The notes beneath the pieces were generated by a model. The model saw only the letters and a program-made list of their open reading frames with translations. It had not been told where the DNA came from and made no database searches. A stretch of 9,739 bases of DNA from Planctomycetota bacterium (GTDB lineage Bacteria; Planctomycetota; Phycisphaerae; Sedimentisphaerales; SM23-30), in contig JAKJEP010000042.1 in assembly GCA_022705365.1 (NCBI GenBank), positions 5,308 to 15,046 of the forward strand, written 5' to 3'. Within the stretch, counting starts at the first letter, position 1. Every line of letters begins with the position of its first letter. Shown here one piece after another: positions 7,720-9,739 of this stretch. The position numbers were made by a program, and so were the translations under genes.

Positions 7720-7734
7720 ATCATAGACTATGAT
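7720..7734. promoter_or_regulatory. Perfect 15-bp palindrome upstream of the GH43-like gene, candidate operator
   Basis: ATCATAGACTATGAT has two perfect 7-bp arms around one central base. It ends 22 bp before the start codon at 7697. On the coding strand its edge overlaps a TATAAT-like hexamer (7720-7715), so it would fill the spacer of a promoter using that -10 box. No good -35 box is present. The geometry suits a dimeric transcription factor. This is inferred from symmetry and position only. Confidence 0.4.
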
Positions 7735-7858
7735 GGTCTGGATTCGTTCTCTACTGTTCAAAAAACCAATCCTCCAAAAAACTATTTTTACATTTCCCAT
7801 ATTAATTTCACTACTTACATATTTTACTTACAATTTTTCTAAACCATAGAAGTTCTTT

Positions 7859-7897
7859 TTATAAACCAATATTTTTCAAAAAGTCCCGTCGATTCAT
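7859..7897 (-). pseudogene. Tat-signal stub: start of a lost twin-arginine exported protein
   Basis: On the minus strand ATG at 7897 begins MNRRDFLKNIGL followed directly by TAA (7861-7859). RRDFLK is the classic twin-arginine consensus, and MNRRDFLK is a very common opening of planctomycete Tat-exported enzymes. AAAGG lies seven bases upstream of the ATG within AAAGGCGGG, a plausible ribosome binding site. The hydrophobic h-region that should follow is absent. Neither of the other two frames supplies one, so the rest of the gene has been deleted rather than merely shifted. It lies between the IS1380-type remnant and the GH43-like gene, reading toward the latter. Confidence 0.55.
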
Positions 7898-8002
7898 AAT
7901 CCCGCCTTTATATCATTCGGGGAATTACATGCATTCTCAAGTTTTCCTCGTACATCTATGTTAAATGATATACTTTTTTGGGCTTACTGAGGACACGTAA
8001 TG
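7898..8002. other. AT-rich spacer with no further gene
   Basis: Together with 7735-7858 this is the part of the 7698-8002 gap not covered by the palindrome or the Tat stub. The IS1380 reading frame stays open through it to a TAA at 7963-7961, but the residues after RLSV no longer resemble a transposase. A TTGAGA (7940-7935) and AATGAT (7917-7912) pair with 17-bp spacing lies before the Tat stub, but would leave almost no leader. I see no tRNA, terminator or other gene. Confidence 0.45.
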
Positions 8003-8311
8003 TTCAACAGAAAGTCGTTCGGCATTGTTGGTATCTTCATAGATTGCCAGACGACTGTAAACCAACTACCGCAGCAAGACAGCAAGACTGTTCTGGGTGT
8101 TTTTACCAATCCGATTATCTGTGAACTCATTTGCAGTCATCTCTGTTAATCCGCATGCATCATCCATCTCTCGATACGCTGATAAACCTGTGTCACTTGT
8201 GATTTTCACTCCATGAAATTCGAGTTTCAATTTATTGTCAAAAATGACTCTCAGAGCATCCTTTTTACCTTCACCCATTGGAGTCTCCATAACTAAACAG
8301 AAAAATTGCAA
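8003..8311 (-). pseudogene. IS1380-family transposase remnant with in-frame stop
   Basis: The fragment reads METPMGEGKKDALRVIFDNK, then KLEFHGVKITSDTGLSAYRE, MDDACGLTEMTA and GKNTQNSLAVLLR, the N-terminus of IS1380-type DDE transposases (normally over 400 residues). ATG at 8290 fits the family start better than the TTG at 8311. TAG at 8068-8066 falls where relatives have Gln. Beyond it the same frame continues as LVYSRLAIYEDTNNAERLSV, the expected next segment, so a CAG-to-TAG change is the simplest cause. Similarity ends near 8003, where the element is truncated and the catalytic residues are missing. It is dead on two counts. Confidence 0.78.
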
Positions 8312-8340
8312 TTAACAGCTTCCAAGGGCCCAATATTAGC

Positions 8341-8411
8341 AAAATCTCATTTTTTGCCCGGATTTACTTGGGAAATCCGGGCTTATATTTCAATTTAAAT
8401 ATGGAGATTTT
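8341..8411. repeat. Nested inverted repeats between the IS1380 remnant and the lamin-tail gene
   Basis: The inner perfect 10-bp arms are GCCCGGATTT (8356-8365) and AAATCCGGGC (8373-8382), with a 7-nt loop. The outer 8-bp arms are AAAATCTC (8341-8348) and GAGATTTT (8404-8411). They begin 3 bp beyond the stop of the lamin-tail gene (8414). Read in that gene's direction the hairpin is followed by an A-run, not a T-run, so it is a poor intrinsic terminator; in the other direction TTATATTT follows. It may instead mark the left end of the IS1380-type element, whose ATG is 66 bp further on. Confidence 0.5.
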
Positions 8412-8413
8412 CT

Positions 8414-9739
8414 CTACTGATTCTGTTGGCCGGGAGAAGGATTGGTAAAGGCTGTCCAGTTGTCAGAACCGTCTGGATAACGGCCAAATGAGATATCCGT
8501 TGCTTGCGAACTAAAGGGTATCGCATCGATCAGGGTTTGCCCATCCGTCTCGAATAAGCCAATCGATTCTCCTGTTTTGCTGAGTTTGAAATCGGCATGG
8601 AAGCTCCCCTGCCAGGGGTCTTCATCGGCCCAAAACACAACGTATCCATACGGTTCGATGGAAATTCCGTCAGGAATCCGCCATTTATCGGGATCATGTA
8701 GATCGTCTGTCAAATACATTCCGCCCAGGTCAAGCCTTGTCGATCCGGTATTGTATAGCTCGAGCCAATCCGGGTATTCGCCCGGTTCGTCGGGATCCTC
8801 GATGGTGGTTTTGTTATCGGCCAGGAATTCATTGATTACCACGGTGGGATTCACGATAAAATATTTCTCATTCTGGCCGCTCCATTGATTTGCCGCCCTG
8901 AGTCTGGCTCTCACCCTCGTGGTTTGGGGTAGAGTGACCGGACCGGTCAGGGTATAACTATATGCGGTTGGGGAAACAGCGCCGCCCGGCAGGCGTGGAT
9001 CGGTTCCATCCAGGGTATAATAGATCGTACCGCCGGAGAGCCATTGGGGATTGCCTGTCAGAGCGCCATCGTGGCTGCCGGCGCTGTCGTGGGCGGTGGT
9101 ACCCGATCCATCATCGAGCCTCCAGAACGCAACCAGGCCGTTCGCCGCGGGATTGGTATTTTCCGCCAGGGCCAGAATTTCCGCTGCGCTCAAGGCCCGG
9201 TTATAGATGCGAACTTCCTTCATTGCGCCGTTGAAACCACGGGAGCGGTCCGGAGCCGCCCCGATCGCGACTTCCGCGCCAGCCAGGGTATTGACGGCCA
9301 TCATATAGAGAGCACTGTTGCTTTCTTTGACGCCATCGACATAAAGTTTGACTTCACTGACATTCGGACTGCCATCATTCGCCAGGGACGCGGCCACATG
9401 ATGCCACTGGCCGTCGCGCAGATCGGTCGAAGAAGCTATGTACCCCGTTCCCACATTCACGAATAAGGTTCCCGCATACCCCACGGAACTCTGGATACCG
9501 AACTCCCATTTCTGGCCGGCGGTGCCTTCCGTTCCCCAGGAAAGGATCGTGCCGGTGGTACTGGTTTTAATCCAGGCTGAGAGGGTTCGGGCCTGGGCGG
9601 CCAGGATTCCCTGATAGCCGTTGATGTTGACATAGTCGCCGCTGCCATCGAACTGCAATCCACTGGTTTGCTGGGGGGTGGGGACCGTCATAATTAACTC
9701 GAATCCGGCGGGTATCTGGCCGCCCTCCTGATTGAAGGA
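8414..9739 (-). CDS. Extracellular multidomain protein, C-terminal part: LamG, chitobiase-like and lamin-tail domains
   Basis: 441 codons, ending at TAG 8416-8414. The frame is open to the window edge (SFNQEGGQIPAGFELI precedes the ATG at 9691), so that ATG is internal. Such proteins are large secreted or surface-bound adhesion or carbohydrate-binding scaffolds, often planctomycetal, with no catalytic site visible here. Numbering from the internal Met, there is LamG-type sequence at 12-178 (LQFDGSGDYVNI, LRDGQWHHVA, KLYVDGV, RIYNRALSAAEI). A second LamG-like stretch lies at 185-218 (GLVAFWRLDDGSGTTAHDSA). A chitobiase-like beta domain, GTIYYTLDGTDPRLPGG onward, covers 221-280. A lamin-tail domain covers about 283-420 (VINEFLADN, PDWLELYN, ADFKLSKTGESIGLF). 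The end, SPGQQNQ, carries no PEP-CTERM or other anchor. The module order is abnormal; see the separate entry at 9031-9667. Confidence 0.8.
   Translation of the reverse strand, partial: SFNQEGGQIPAGFELIMTVPTPQQTSGLQFDGSGDYVNINGYQGILAAQARTLSAWIKTSTTGTILSWGTEGTAGQKWEFGIQSSVGYAGTLFVNVGTGYIASSTDLRDGQWHHVAASLANDGSPNVSEVKLYVDGVKESNSALYMMAVNTLAGAEVAIGAAPDRSRGFNGAMKEVRIYNRALSAAEILALAENTNPAANGLVAFWRLDDGSGTTAHDSAGSHDGALTGNPQWLSGGTIYYTLDGTDPRLPGGAVSPTAYSYTLTGPVTLPQTTRVRARLRAANQWSGQNEKYFIVNPTVVINEFLADNKTTIEDPDEPGEYPDWLELYNTGSTRLDLGGMYLTDDLHDPDKWRIPDGISIEPYGYVVFWADEDPWQGSFHADFKLSKTGESIGLFETDGQTLIDAIPFSSQATDISFGRYPDGSDNWTAFTNPSPGQQNQ
9031..9667 (-). other. LamG module, apparently circularly permuted and inserted inside a chitobiase-like domain
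   Basis: In this kind of protein a strand like GGQIPAGFELIMTVP normally runs straight into GTIYYTLDGTDPRLPGG. Here about 210 residues separate them. The insert starts with the part of LamG that normally comes second (LQFDGSGDYV to RIYNRALSAAEI). It ends with the part that normally comes first (GLVAFWRLDDGSGTTAHDSA to TGNPQW). The joint is near 9160-9139. Boundaries are approximate to a few codons. An alternative is a complete LamG followed by a truncated second one left by recombination between tandem LamG copies. Confidence 0.45.

Noticed and set aside
7684..7800. Minus-strand 38-codon ORF overlapping the GH43-like start by 14 nt
   Set aside because: Its ATG at 7800 has no ribosome binding site, and the peptide has no recognisable features. 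It runs through the likely promoter and palindrome.
8066..8068. TAG inside the IS1380 frame as a recoded sense codon (pyrrolysine-type or readthrough)
   Set aside because: The transposase is also truncated shortly after, and a single CAG-to-TAG change explains it. There is no sign of recoding elsewhere; the lamin-tail and GH36 genes use TAG as their normal stop.
9457..9691. ATG at 9691 as the true start of the LamG/lamin-tail protein, and the ORF at 9457-9663
   Set aside because: The frame continues upstream to the window edge with a domain-like sequence (GGQIPAGFELI), no ribosome site precedes the ATG and no signal peptide follows it. The 9457-9663 frame is a shadow.

Overview
The window looks like a chromosomal accessory region of a bacterium that breaks down glycans, most likely Planctomycetota and perhaps a Phycisphaerae-type lineage. 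This is an inference from architecture. It rests on a lamin-tail / chitobiase-like / LamG surface protein, a GH36-type protein with an NPCBM domain, a GH38-type protein of the kind common in that phylum, a ceramidase-fold hydrolase, and Sec or Tat export signals on most gene products. There is no rRNA, tRNA or CRISPR array.

Layout. (1) 1-441, plus strand: the C-terminal end of a neutral ceramidase-like hydrolase, with its start outside the window. (2) 455-5717, minus strand: a probable two-gene operon, GH36-like (transcribed first) then GH38-like, 43 bp apart. It has a good sigma70-like promoter at 5782-5810, and it converges on gene 1 with only 13 bp between stop codons. (3) 5718-8413: an AT-rich, visibly decayed stretch. 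It holds an IS256-type transposase remnant (5816-6112), an imperfect inverted repeat (6181-6242), a possible frameshifted plus-strand gene relic (about 6326-6634), one intact secreted GH43-like gene (6657-7697), a 12-codon Tat-leader stub (7859-7897) and an IS1380-type transposase remnant with an in-frame stop (about 8003-8311). A perfect 15-bp palindrome lies 22 bp upstream of the GH43-like start. (4) 8414 to the window end, minus strand: the C-terminal 441 codons of a large extracellular protein with LamG, chitobiase-like and lamin-tail modules.

How they may work together. All intact enzymes carry export signals, so they probably act on complex polysaccharide, glycoprotein or glycolipid outside the cytoplasm. 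The GH36 and GH38 products would trim alpha-galactosyl and alpha-mannosyl ends. The ceramidase-like neighbour raises a speculative link to glycosphingolipid-type substrates. The GH43-like gene looks like a separate acquisition sitting between two dead insertion sequences.

The most unusual structure is in the last protein. A LamG module appears to be circularly permuted and placed inside a chitobiase-like beta domain whose two halves remain recognisable on either side.
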